The notes beneath the pieces are model-generated. The model did not search any database. It saw nothing but the letters and a program-made list of their open reading frames with translations, and was not told where the DNA came from. A stretch of 64,000 nucleotides of DNA, taken from positions 62,001 to 126,000 of the forward strand of contig NZ_JALHPR010000012.1 in assembly GCF_022842375.1 (NCBI RefSeq), read 5' to 3'. Source of the stretch: Elioraea sp. GTDB lineage: Bacteria > Pseudomonadota > Alphaproteobacteria > Acetobacterales > Acetobacteraceae. This document shows, one piece after another, positions 18,781 to 27,616 of this stretch (the first letter of the stretch is position 1; each line of letters begins with the position of its first letter). Position numbers and translations under genes: made by a program.

Positions 18781-20346
18781 TTGGGCTCCACCTTGGGCGG
18801 CGTGCTCGACATCCTGATGTTCGCGACGCTGTGTCTCGGCATCCTCACAGGCTTTCCCGTCGTCTTCATCCTCACCGGCTCGGCGCTGCTGTTCGGCGGC
18901 CTCGGCTGGGCACTCGGCGTGTTCACGCCGGAGCTTCTCGGCGCGATGCCGCCGCGCATCTTCGGCACGATGACGTCCGAGGTGCTGGTGGCGATCCCGC
19001 TCTTCGTCTTCATGGGCATCATGCTCGAGCGCTCGAAGATCGCCGAGGACCTCCTCGAGACGATGGGAAGGCTGTTCGGCGCGATGCGCGGCGGGCTGGC
19101 CATCTCCGTCACCCTCGTCGGGGCGCTGCTGGCGGCGAGCACGGGCATCGTCGGCGCGACGGTCGTCACCATGGGGCTGATGGCGCTGCCGGCGATGCTG
19201 CGCAACCGATACGACCCGGCCTTCGCCTGCGGCACGATCTGCGCGGCCGGCACGCTCGGGCAGATCATCCCGCCCTCGACCGTCATGGTCATCCTCGGCG
19301 AGATCCTGTCGGCGGCCTACCAGCAGGCGCAGCTCGCACAGGGCAAGTTCTCGATCCAGACCGTTTCGGTGGGCGAGCTCTTCGCGGGAAGCCTGCTGCC
19401 GGGGCTTCTCCTCGTCTCGCTCTATATCGCCTATCAGGCAACGATCGCCTGGCTCAGGCCGTCCATCGCCCCCGCACTGCCGCAGACGGCACGCGTGACG
19501 CGGGGCGAGGTGCTTGGTGCGCTGATGCCGCCGATCGTGCTGATCGTCTCCGTGCTCGGCTCCATCCTCGGCGGGATCGCGACGCCGACTGAGGCGGCCT
19601 CCGTTGGCGCGGTTGGCGCGACCCTGCTCGCCGCGCGACGCGTCTCTCCCGCGCGTTGGCCATCCTACGCGGCGCTGCTCGCCATCATTGGCCTTGTCAT
19701 GCTCGCGAGCAGCTTCGATCTTCGCCTTGGCCGAAGCGCCGCACCACTCGCCGATCGCGTCGCGATCGGTGGTGCCGCGGTCTGCGCGGCAGCGCTTGCG
19801 GCGGCGATCGTGCATGCGCTCTGGGTCAGCGGGCGGAGCGGTGTCCTGGCCGGGGTGTGCCGTTCGACGGCAACGATCACGGCGATGATCTTCGCCATGC
19901 TGATCGGCGCGACGCTGTTCGCGCTGGTGTTCCGCGGCCTGGGCGGCGACGACATGGTGCACGCCGCACTCGAAGCCATCCCGGGTGGTGCGGCCGGTGC
20001 CATCACCGCCGTGATGGTGGTGATCTTCGCCCTGGGCTTCTTCCTCGACTTCGTCGAGATCTGCATCATCGTCATCCCGATCGTGGGGCCGATCATCCTG
20101 CAGATGGACGTGGACCCGATCTGGTTCGGCGTGATGGTCGCGGTGAACCTGCAGACGTCGTTCCTGACGCCTCCCTTCGGCTTCAGCCTGTTCTATCTCC
20201 GCGGCGTCGCGCCCGAGGGCGTGCGCACCACCGACATCTATCGCGGCATCGTGCCGTTCGTGATCATCCAGCTCTGCGGCCTCGCGGCCACGGCCCTGTT
20301 CCCGGGGCTCGCGACCGCGCTGCCGAAGGCGCTGTTCGGGATGTGA
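18781..20346 (+). CDS. dctM: TRAP transporter large permease (DctM family)
   Basis: A 521-residue protein with about twelve to fourteen hydrophobic segments. Family motifs include LTGFPVVFILTG, ASTGIVGATVVTMGLMALP, GTLGQIIPPSTVMVILGE and QTSFLTPPFGFSLFYL. It is longer than the usual 425-430 residues because of an inserted stretch with extra helices around residues 285-370, a form known in part of the family. The start is TTG at 18781, preceded by a gaggcg ribosome site; no better ATG is close. It ends four bases before the convergent cheW gene. Confidence 0.92.
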   Translation: MGSTLGGVLDILMFATLCLGILTGFPVVFILTGSALLFGGLGWALGVFTPELLGAMPPRIFGTMTSEVLVAIPLFVFMGIMLERSKIAEDLLETMGRLFGAMRGGLAISVTLVGALLAASTGIVGATVVTMGLMALPAMLRNRYDPAFACGTICAAGTLGQIIPPSTVMVILGEILSAAYQQAQLAQGKFSIQTVSVGELFAGSLLPGLLLVSLYIAYQATIAWLRPSIAPALPQTARVTRGEVLGALMPPIVLIVSVLGSILGGIATPTEAASVGAVGATLLAARRVSPARWPSYAALLAIIGLVMLASSFDLRLGRSAAPLADRVAIGGAAVCAAALAAAIVHALWVSGRSGVLAGVCRSTATITAMIFAMLIGATLFALVFRGLGGDDMVHAALEAIPGGAAGAITAVMVVIFALGFFLDFVEICIIVIPIVGPIILQMDVDPIWFGVMVAVNLQTSFLTPPFGFSLFYLRGVAPEGVRTTDIYRGIVPFVIIQLCGLAATALFPGLATALPKALFGM

Positions 20347-20350
20347 AGGC

Positions 20351-20833
20351 TCAGCCCCGAGCCTCGACGGAAAGATCGAGTACGCGGTCGACGTCGAGAA
20401 CCACCATCAGCTGGCCCTGCAGGCGGTAGACGCCGAGCGAGACAGACCGCCAGCGGTTGTCGAGCGTCGGCGGGTTCGCCTCGCGCGCCTCGCCGTCGAG
20501 TGCCAGCACCTCGCCCACCTGGTCGACGAGCAGGGAGTAGAACTCGCCTGCCGCCTCGACCACGACGCTCATCGGCTTCGCTCCCGCTGCCGCGGCCGGA
20601 AGGCCGAGCCGGCGGCGAAGGTCGATCGCCGTCACGATGCGCCCGCGCAGGTTCAGGCTGCCGGCGACCTCCGGCGGGCTCAGCGGCACGCGCGTGACCT
20701 GCTGCACGCCGAGGATGTCGCGCACCGTCAGCACCGGGATGCCGCAGAGCTGGTTGGCGACCGTCAGCGTCACGAAGTCCTCGGACGCGGCGGCAAGCTG
20801 GCCCGCACGGGGCTTTTCCATCACGGTCGTCAT
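20351..20833 (-). CDS. cheW: Chemotaxis coupling protein CheW
   Basis: A 160-residue single CheW domain. It starts the fold with FVTLTVANQLCGIPVLTVRDIL, and has the conserved GSLNLRGRIVTAIDLRRRLGLP loop and SLLVDQVGEVL. CheW couples chemoreceptors to CheA in the membrane-bound array. It follows cheA after one base and is probably co-translated. No receptor, cheY, cheR or cheB gene is present in the window. Confidence 0.92.
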   Translation of the reverse strand: MTTVMEKPRAGQLAAASEDFVTLTVANQLCGIPVLTVRDILGVQQVTRVPLSPPEVAGSLNLRGRIVTAIDLRRRLGLPAAAAGAKPMSVVVEAAGEFYSLLVDQVGEVLALDGEAREANPPTLDNRWRSVSLGVYRLQGQLMVVLDVDRVLDLSVEARG

Positions 20834-20834
20834 G

Positions 20835-23450
20835 TCAGAGCGTCTCCATCTCGCGGGCGGACAGGACCTGGGCGAGTGCGTTCAGCACGGCGTCGCGGTC
20901 GAACTTCGCGACATAGTCGGTGAAGCCTGCCGCGCGGCCACGGGCGATGTCGGCCTCGGACACGCAGCTCGTCAGCGCGACGAGCGGCAGGTCAACCCAC
21001 GCACCGTCGCGGCGCACCTCGGCGGCGAATTCGAGGCCGGTCATCTCCGGCATCTCGATGTCGGAGACGATGGCGTCGAACATCTGCCCTGCCTCGCGCA
21101 GCTTCAGCGCGGCCGCGGCACTCTCGACCACCGTCACGGCATAATCGGCCGTGGTGAGCACGGGCGGCAGGAGCTGGCGGAAGAAGCTGCTGTCATCGAT
21201 CACCAGCACGCGCTTCTGCCCTGCCTGGGCCTCGCGGTCGTTCCGGCTGAACCAGTCGGGGTAGGCAAGCCGCAGCCAGTAGGTGATGTCGATCACCTCC
21301 GTCGCGCGGCCGGCCACGGTCGCCGTACCCAGGAAGCCCGGGCGATGCGTGCCGAGTTCGACCTTCAGCTTGTCCTCGACGACATCGAGGATCTCGTCGA
21401 CGAGAAGGCCCATAGAGCGCTCGGCGTCGTTGAACACGAGCACCGGCTGGCGCGTACGGCCCTCACCGCCACCCATCCCGCCGCCGTCGACGCCGATCAG
21501 CGGCATTAGCTTGCCGCGATACTGCATGACGAGGGAGCCATTGGCGTTCTCGATCGCCTCGATCGGATACTCCTCGAGCCGCGCGACGAGGCCGAGCGGC
21601 ACCGCCTTCGGCTCGGCGCCACCGGCGCGGAACAGCAGCAGCGCCGTCTTGTCGGTCTCGGTCACGGTCTCGCGTGCCTCCGCGCCCATCGCGTCGCGCT
21701 CGGAGCCGGAGCCTGCGCCGATGCCGACGGCACGCGCGATGCCGTTCGGATCGAGGATCATGATCACGCTGCCATCGCCCAGGATGGTGTTGCCCGAGAA
21801 CAGCGTGATGTGGCGCAGGATCGGCGCCACCGGCTTGACCACGATTTCCTCGGTGTCGAACACGCGGTCAACGATCAGGCCGAACACCTGCACGCCGACC
21901 TTGCAGACGATGATGAAGGCACCCGATGCCTCCTCGCCCTCGGCCGGGAGGCCGAGCAGGTGGCGGAGGTCGACGAGCGGCAGGAGGCGATCGCGGAGCC
22001 TGAGCACCGGCGTCTCGTTGATCCGCTCGATCGCGACGTCGGACCCGCCGCCGGCGCGCACCAGCTCGATCACGCTGATCTGCGGGATGGCGAAACGTTC
22101 CGCACCCGCCTGCACCACCAGTGCCGCGACGATGGCCAGCGTGAGCGGGATTTTGATCGTGAAGGTCGTGCCCTGGCCCTCGACCGAGCGCAGGTCGATC
22201 GTGCCGCCGATCTTCTCGATATTGGTCTTGACCACGTCCATCCCGACGCCGCGGCCGGAGACGGAGGTGACGGCGGCGGCGGTGGAGAAGCCGGCACGCC
22301 AGATGAACTGGTGGATCTCGGCTTCCGCCATGCCCGCCACCTCGGCCTCGCTCGCAAGGCCCTGGCCAACGATCTTCTGGCGGATACGCGCTGTGTTGAG
22401 GCCGCGGCCGTCATCGCTGATCTGGATGATGATGTGCCCGCCCTCGTGGAAGGCGTTCAGCACCAGGCGCCCCGTGTCCGGCTTGCCTGCCGCTCGGCGA
22501 TCCTCGGGCTTCTCGATGCCGTGGTCGACGCTGTTGCGCACCATGTGCGTCAGCGGGTCCTTGATCAGCTCGAGCACCTGGCGATCGAGCTCGGTGTCGG
22601 CGCCGATCATCTGAAGATCGATCTTCTTGCCGATCTCGTGGGCGATGTCGCGCACCACGCGGGGGAACTTGTTCCACGCGTTCCCGATCGGCTGCATGCG
22701 CGTCTTCATCACCCCGTCCTGCAGGTCGGAGGTGATGTGGGAGAGGCGCTGGAGCGGCACCGCGAAGGGGTTGTTCTCGTGCGTGCGCGAGAGCTGCAGC
22801 GGCTGGTTGCGGGCGAGCACGAGCTCGGAGACCAGCGTCATCAGGTCCTCGAGCACGTCGACGCCGACGCGGATCGACTGCTTGGCCATCATCGACTCGC
22901 CGCCCTGGTCACGGGCCGGCTCGCGGGCGACGATCTCGGCCTGGGCGGCCGCCGCAGGGGGCACCGCGCCCGTTTCTGCCTCGGCGACCGGCTCAGGCGC
23001 GGTGGCCGATGCGGGTGCCGCGTTCGCAGGCACTGCGGGCTGGGGTGCCGGTGCGGCTGCCTCGGCGATCTCCTCGCCATTGAAGATTCGGTTCAGCACG
23101 TCGATGACATCACTGTCATCGGCAGGCACCTCGACGCCGTGCTGCTCGAGATCCTGGACGATCGTCTTGATGCGATCGATGCTGCGCAGCACGGCGCTGA
23201 TGGAGAAGGTGCTCACCCCCATCGAGCCGTCGCGGAACTTGCCGAGCACGTTCTCGGAGGCGTGGGCAACCTTCTCGAGGCGCGACAGGCCCAGGAACCC
23301 GCAGGTGCCCTTGATGGTGTGGACGAGCCGGAAGATGAGCGCCAGCGTCTGCGCGTCATCGGGGGCCTGCTCGAGCTTGATGAGGGCGGTATCGACTTCC
23401 GCGAGAGCCTCGGAGGTCTCGGTCAGGAAGTCCTTCAGCAGATCGTCCAT
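20835..23450 (-). CDS. cheA: CheA histidine kinase with a C-terminal receiver domain
   Basis: An 871-residue hybrid kinase. Order: Hpt domain with phospho-acceptor His44 (LVHTIKGTCGFLGL); an alanine/proline-rich linker (about 135-195) in place of a P2 domain; dimerisation helices; HATPase with the N-box DPLTHMVRNSVDHGIE and SDDGRGL; a CheW-like domain; a second CheW-like region (about 580-730) carrying GLVARLEEYP and MGLLVDEILDVVED; and a receiver with VLVIDDSSFFR and the aspartate in SDIEMP. The start chosen is the ATG at 23450, seven bases after GGAGG, in preference to a GTG two codons earlier. The built-in receiver may replace a separate CheY-type phosphate sink. Confidence 0.93.
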   Translation of the reverse strand: MDDLLKDFLTETSEALAEVDTALIKLEQAPDDAQTLALIFRLVHTIKGTCGFLGLSRLEKVAHASENVLGKFRDGSMGVSTFSISAVLRSIDRIKTIVQDLEQHGVEVPADDSDVIDVLNRIFNGEEIAEAAAPAPQPAVPANAAPASATAPEPVAEAETGAVPPAAAAQAEIVAREPARDQGGESMMAKQSIRVGVDVLEDLMTLVSELVLARNQPLQLSRTHENNPFAVPLQRLSHITSDLQDGVMKTRMQPIGNAWNKFPRVVRDIAHEIGKKIDLQMIGADTELDRQVLELIKDPLTHMVRNSVDHGIEKPEDRRAAGKPDTGRLVLNAFHEGGHIIIQISDDGRGLNTARIRQKIVGQGLASEAEVAGMAEAEIHQFIWRAGFSTAAAVTSVSGRGVGMDVVKTNIEKIGGTIDLRSVEGQGTTFTIKIPLTLAIVAALVVQAGAERFAIPQISVIELVRAGGGSDVAIERINETPVLRLRDRLLPLVDLRHLLGLPAEGEEASGAFIIVCKVGVQVFGLIVDRVFDTEEIVVKPVAPILRHITLFSGNTILGDGSVIMILDPNGIARAVGIGAGSGSERDAMGAEARETVTETDKTALLLFRAGGAEPKAVPLGLVARLEEYPIEAIENANGSLVMQYRGKLMPLIGVDGGGMGGGEGRTRQPVLVFNDAERSMGLLVDEILDVVEDKLKVELGTHRPGFLGTATVAGRATEVIDITYWLRLAYPDWFSRNDREAQAGQKRVLVIDDSSFFRQLLPPVLTTADYAVTVVESAAAALKLREAGQMFDAIVSDIEMPEMTGLEFAAEVRRDGAWVDLPLVALTSCVSEADIARGRAAGFTDYVAKFDRDAVLNALAQVLSAREMETL

Positions 23451-23541
23451 GGGCACACCTCCAGTCGGGGATGCGCCATTCGACCCCGGCGGGGCGAAGA
23501 AACCGTAAAGGCGGCGGCGATTCGACGCCCGCGACGGCCCG

Positions 23542-24321
23542 CTACACGCCGAGGCAGGTGCGCCGGTCGGCCGGCGGGCCGAAATCCCGCGGCCTCAGGC
23601 CCGCATGGAACCATGAGATGAAGGAGTAGATGTCATACACCGGCAGGCCGAGCGCCTCACGCAGCGCATGTGCATATGGCGGCATGTTGGTGCATTCGAG
23701 GACGATCGCGCCCACCTCGGGGTGGCGCGAAACGAGGTCACGCCCAGCATCAAGGATGTCCTGGGCGGCAAGGGCCACGTCCATCTCCGTCTTCTCGCCC
23801 TTGATCAGCACGCGGAAGAACTCGCGGCCGTTCTCGGTTCCCACGACCGGGATGTCGCGCGGCACGCCGGCGGCGTCGAGATGCGCGGGCGTGAGCGTCG
23901 CCGCCGAGACGGTGATGAGGCCGACGCGCCTGCCCGGCGGCAGCGTCGCCTGCACCAGCGGCACCTGCATCAGCGACGATGTCGCCACCGGAACCTTCAG
24001 CCGCGCCGCCATCTCCGCCTGGAACAGGCTCAGGAAGCCGCAATTGGTGGTGATCGCCTCGGCGCCGAGGTCCACCAGGTCAGCCGCCGCCTCGACGAAG
24101 GCATCCAGCAGGCCCGGCGCGCCATTGAGCACCACCCGCTCGGGGCTTGCCCCGCGCACCACGCGGAACAGCACCGGGAACGGCCAGGTGAGGCCGTTGC
24201 CCATGTCGCCGGGGATGCGGGGAAAGCGCGCCTCGAGCATCAGGATGCCGAGGGGGGCGCCGTAGATGCTGCGCCCCCCGGCCGCGATGGCGGGGCGAGG
24301 TGTGACGATCTCACGGGTCAT
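23542..24321 (-). CDS. Aspartate/glutamate racemase-family protein
   Basis: A 259-residue protein of the Asp/Glu/hydantoin racemase superfamily. The two catalytic-type cysteines are in TTNCGFLSLF (near residue 95) and VLECTNMPPY (near residue 209), and the GRRVGLITVSAATL region matches the second lobe. Members racemise amino acids or hydantoins, or act as decarboxylases or isomerases with the same fold. It lies divergent from the Bug protein gene, with GGAGG four to five bases before the ATG. A role with the adjacent catabolic island is an inference from position. Confidence 0.82.
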   Translation of the reverse strand: MTREIVTPRPAIAAGGRSIYGAPLGILMLEARFPRIPGDMGNGLTWPFPVLFRVVRGASPERVVLNGAPGLLDAFVEAAADLVDLGAEAITTNCGFLSLFQAEMAARLKVPVATSSLMQVPLVQATLPPGRRVGLITVSAATLTPAHLDAAGVPRDIPVVGTENGREFFRVLIKGEKTEMDVALAAQDILDAGRDLVSRHPEVGAIVLECTNMPPYAHALREALGLPVYDIYSFISWFHAGLRPRDFGPPADRRTCLGV

Positions 24322-24393
24322 GGTGCCTCCAGGATTTGCGCTCGACGGGTGCAGCGGACACTATGCCGGTCCGGGAGACAACGGGAGGGCTTC

Positions 24394-25392
24394 ATGACCG
24401 CTCATTCCACCGCTTCGCGCCGCGCGCTGCTTGCCGCCGCCGTGCTGCTCCTTGCAGCTCCGGTCGCCACGGCGCAGACCTTCCCGATCCAGGGCAAGCC
24501 GATCACCATCGTCGGCGGCTTCCCGAACGGCTCGGGCACCGACATCTACAGCCGCCGCCTCGCCGAACCGCTCGGCCGCGCACTTGGCGCGACGGTGGTG
24601 GTCGACAACCGCGTCGGCGCGGGCGGCAACATCGCGATGGACCAGGTGGCCAAGGCTGCACCCGACGGGCACACGATCCTGATGGGCACCTCGGCGATGC
24701 TGGCCATCAACCCGGCCCTCTATGCGCGCATGCCGCTCGACACGATGAAGGACCTGACGCCGGTGATCGCGCTGGCCGATGTGCCGAACGCGCTCACCGT
24801 CGCCCCTGACCGCCGCCCGCAATTCACCGATTGCCGTGCCGTGATCGCCGCGGCTCGCGCGGCGCCCGGGCGGCTCAACTACGCCTCGACCGGCAACGGC
24901 GCCTCGACGCACCTGGCCGGCGCGCAGTTCGCCGCGGCAGCGGGTATCGAGATGGTGCACGTACCCTATCGCGGCGGCCCCTTCGCGATGACGGCGCTGC
25001 TCGCCGGCGAGGTGGACATCTTCATGCACCAGACACCCGCCCTCGTCGGGCCTTCGCGCCAGGGCCAGGTGAAGCTGCTCGGCGTTACCAGCCGCGGCAG
25101 CGTCGCGGGCTTCCCCGATGTCCCGCCGATGGCGGAGGCCTGCGGACTTCCCGGCTTCGAGACGACCACGTGGTACCTTCTCGCCGTTGCTGCCGGCACG
25201 CCTGCACCGATCGTGGCGAGGCTGGCGGAGGAGGTGAGGAAGATCATCGACGAGCCCTCCTTCGTTGCATGGGTGAACGACCAGGGCATGGCGCCGATGA
25301 AGGAAGGCCCGGCGGAGGCGCGCGCGCTGCTGGAAGCCGACCTGCCGAAATGGGCGGAGGTGGTTCGCCGGTCCGGCGCGCGGGTGGACTGA
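24394..25392 (+). CDS. Bug-family (TctC-like) periplasmic solute-binding protein
   Basis: A 332-residue binding protein with the signal RRALLAAAVLLLAAPVATAQ. Family segments are PITIVGGFPNGSGTDIYSRR, VDNRVGAGGNIAMDQVAKA and HVPYRGGPFAMTALLAGEVD, all standard for Bug/TctC receptors. Such proteins usually bind small carboxylates or amides for a TctAB transporter; none is encoded here, as is common for orphan Bug genes. A gggaggg ribosome site precedes the ATG at 24394. First gene of a co-directional run to 35342. Confidence 0.92.
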   Translation: MTAHSTASRRALLAAAVLLLAAPVATAQTFPIQGKPITIVGGFPNGSGTDIYSRRLAEPLGRALGATVVVDNRVGAGGNIAMDQVAKAAPDGHTILMGTSAMLAINPALYARMPLDTMKDLTPVIALADVPNALTVAPDRRPQFTDCRAVIAAARAAPGRLNYASTGNGASTHLAGAQFAAAAGIEMVHVPYRGGPFAMTALLAGEVDIFMHQTPALVGPSRQGQVKLLGVTSRGSVAGFPDVPPMAEACGLPGFETTTWYLLAVAAGTPAPIVARLAEEVRKIIDEPSFVAWVNDQGMAPMKEGPAEARALLEADLPKWAEVVRRSGARVD

Positions 25393-25402
25393 TCCACCAG
25401 CA

Positions 25403-26026
25403 GTGACCGACGCGATCGAATACTTCCACTCGCTGTCCTCGCCTTGGGCGTATCTCGGCGGGCCACGGCTCGCCGAGATCGCCGCGCGCTACCGCGTGCC
25501 CATCCTCTGCCGGCCCATCACGGTGCTGACGGAGAATGGCGGCGTGCTGCTCCGCACCCGCCCCGACGCGCGGCAGCGCTATCACGAGGTCGAGCTCGAC
25601 CGGTGGCGCCGGCATCTCGGCATGCCACTCAACCTGCGGCCGAAACATTACCCCACAGACCCGAAGCCGGCCGCCCTCGTGGTGATCGCCGCCAGGCGGG
25701 CCGGGCATGACGCGGCCGCCCTCTCGCACGCCTTCCTCCGCGCCCTCTGGGCCGAGGAGCGCGACACGAAGGACGCCGGCGTGCTGGCTGCCATCGCCGA
25801 TGCGGAAGGGCTCCCGGGCGCGGCCCTCGTCGCTGCCGCGGCCGCGCCGGAGGTCGAGGCGGAGTGGACGGCCAACCGCGCGGCGGCGATCGCGGGCGGC
25901 ATGTTCGGCACGCCGAACTACGTCTGGCGGGGCGTGATCCATTGGGGCCAGGACAGGCTCGACTTCCTCGAGCGCCTGGTCGCGCAGGACACAGCACCGG
26001 CGATCGCGCGCGGGCGGCACTGGTAG
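25403..26026 (+). CDS. 2-hydroxychromene-2-carboxylate isomerase-like protein (DsbA/GST-kappa fold)
   Basis: A 207-residue protein. The N-terminal YFHSLSSPWAYLG segment puts a serine where HCCA isomerase and kappa-class GST have their active-site serine, and the late GMFGTPNYVW with a WGQDRLDFLE tail fits the family. These enzymes use glutathione to isomerise aromatic breakdown products such as 2-hydroxychromene-2-carboxylate. The start is a GTG at 25403, ten bases after the Bug gene. No naphthalene genes are nearby, so the real substrate is unknown. Confidence 0.83.
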   Translation: MTDAIEYFHSLSSPWAYLGGPRLAEIAARYRVPILCRPITVLTENGGVLLRTRPDARQRYHEVELDRWRRHLGMPLNLRPKHYPTDPKPAALVVIAARRAGHDAAALSHAFLRALWAEERDTKDAGVLAAIADAEGLPGAALVAAAAAPEVEAEWTANRAAAIAGGMFGTPNYVWRGVIHWGQDRLDFLERLVAQDTAPAIARGRHW

Positions 26027-26037
26027 GAGGGGGCCGC

Positions 26038-27552
26038 ATGGCGGAGGCAGCGAAGGGCGATCTCGTCATCCGTGGCGGCGTGCTGGCTGACGCGGCGGTC
26101 AAGCGCGCCGAGCCGCGTGACATCCTGCTGCGCGACGGGGTGATCGCAGCGATCGGCCCCGCCGGCATGGCGGCGCCGGAGGGAACGCCTGCCTTCGACG
26201 CCACCGGCCTGCTGATGCACCCGGGCCTGATCAACGGCCACACCCACGCGCACGGCTTCCTCGCCCGCGGCTATGGCGACCGCTGGACGCTCGAGCTCCA
26301 GCTCGCCGCCGCACCCTGGATCTCGGGTGGGCGCACGGAGGCCGACAAGGGGCTGTCGGCCACGATCGGCGTTGCCGAGATGGCGCTGAAGGGCTGCACC
26401 GCCGCGCTCGACATGGTCAACGAATCGCCGCTGCCAACCGAGGCAGGGATGGATGCGGTCGCGGCGGCCTACGACACGGTCGGGCTTCGCGCCGTGCTCG
26501 CGCCCATGGTCGCGAGCCGTACCGTCTACCAGGCCGTGCCGGCGCTGGCCGATGCGCTGCCGCCCGCACTCCGCGGTGCCGTCGATGGGCTTGCGCTGCC
26601 AGCGTGGCAGGAGACGTTCGCTGCGATGGAGCGCATCGTGCGCGGCTGGCGCTGGGGTTCGCGCGACATCACGCTCGGCCTCGGTCCCACCATCCCGACG
26701 CATTGCGACGATGCGCTGCTCGAGGCCTGCGCCAGGCTTGCCGCCGAGCATGGGCTGCCGCTGACGATGCACGTCGCCGAGAGCCGGGTGCAGGCGGTGA
26801 TGGGCCTGCGCACCTATGGCCGCACCCTCGTTGCCCATCTCGACCGGCTTGGGCTGATCGGGCCGCGTTTCGTTGCCGCGCACGCGATCTGGCTCGACGA
26901 GGCGGACATGGCGATCCTGGCCGCCAAGGGGGCGAGTGCCGTGCACAATGCCGGCAGCAACCTCAAGCTCGGCAACGGCGCGTTCGCGATGCGGCGGATG
27001 CGCGATGCCGGCGTGAATGTCGGCCTCGGCACGGACACGTGCAGCTGCGGCGACAACCTCAACATGTACGAGGCGATGCGGCTTGCCTCGTTCCTCTCGC
27101 GCCTGCAGGGGCCCGACCCTGCCGCCTGGGTGTCGGTCGAGGAGGCCTATGCTGCGGCGACAGAGGGCTCCGCCCGCGCCCTCGGCATTCCCGGCATCGG
27201 GAGGATCGCCGAGGGGATGAAGGCCGACATCGTGTTCCTCGACCTCGGCAACCCCACCTGGATGCCGCACCGCTGGAGCGTGAACCAGATCGTCCACGCA
27301 GAGGACGGCACGGGTGTCAGGCATGTCTGCGTCGGCGGCCGGTTCATCGTGAAGGACGGCAGGCTCGTCACCGTCGATCTCGCCGCGCTGAAGGACCGGG
27401 CTGAGGAGGCGCGCGAGCGTCTCGAACACGCCACCGCGAAGGCCCGGGCGCTGTTCGACGACGTGGCGCCCATCGTCTCGCGCATCGGCCCTGCCCTCGC
27501 GTCGGAGCCCTACCCGGTGCGCCGCTACCTCGCCGATACGGGCCGGTTCTAG
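26038..27552 (+). CDS. Amidohydrolase (cytosine deaminase/TrzN-AtzA-like)
   Basis: A 504-residue metal-dependent hydrolase. Metal ligands appear in order: HTHAHG after PGLINGH near residue 63, MHVAE, AHAIW, and the catalytic aspartate in GTDTCSCGDN. The subgroup includes guanine and S-adenosylhomocysteine deaminases and s-triazine hydrolases, so it probably hydrolyses a C-N bond of a ring or amidine. The ATG at 26038 follows an aggagggg ribosome site. It lies between the isomerase-like gene and a GntR regulator. Confidence 0.87.
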   Translation: MAEAAKGDLVIRGGVLADAAVKRAEPRDILLRDGVIAAIGPAGMAAPEGTPAFDATGLLMHPGLINGHTHAHGFLARGYGDRWTLELQLAAAPWISGGRTEADKGLSATIGVAEMALKGCTAALDMVNESPLPTEAGMDAVAAAYDTVGLRAVLAPMVASRTVYQAVPALADALPPALRGAVDGLALPAWQETFAAMERIVRGWRWGSRDITLGLGPTIPTHCDDALLEACARLAAEHGLPLTMHVAESRVQAVMGLRTYGRTLVAHLDRLGLIGPRFVAAHAIWLDEADMAILAAKGASAVHNAGSNLKLGNGAFAMRRMRDAGVNVGLGTDTCSCGDNLNMYEAMRLASFLSRLQGPDPAAWVSVEEAYAAATEGSARALGIPGIGRIAEGMKADIVFLDLGNPTWMPHRWSVNQIVHAEDGTGVRHVCVGGRFIVKDGRLVTVDLAALKDRAEEARERLEHATAKARALFDDVAPIVSRIGPALASEPYPVRRYLADTGRF

Positions 27553-27589
27553 GCGCCAACCCCCTTGCGGTCCCCTCCTGGGTGGTCTA

Positions 27590-27601
27590 CTGACATGTCA
27601 G
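27590..27601. promoter_or_regulatory. Perfect 12-bp palindrome, candidate GntR operator
   Basis: CTGACATGTCAG at 27590-27601 is a perfect palindrome centred 21 bases before the GntR start codon. It lies in the 64-base gap between the amidohydrolase and the regulator, downstream of a weak TTGCGG box (27565-27570). FadR-type GntR regulators commonly bind short palindromes near their own promoter, so autoregulation is a reasonable inference. Confidence 0.5.
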
Positions 27602-27616
27602 CGACATGGCGGAACG

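Noticed and set aside
21810-23621. A 603-codon plus-strand frame opposite cheA
   Set aside because: Antisense to a well-supported multi-domain kinase; composition is not protein-like.
25918-27429. A 503-codon minus-strand frame opposite the amidohydrolase gene
   Set aside because: The amidohydrolase shows all metal-binding motifs on the plus strand; the opposite frame is Arg/His-rich without motifs.
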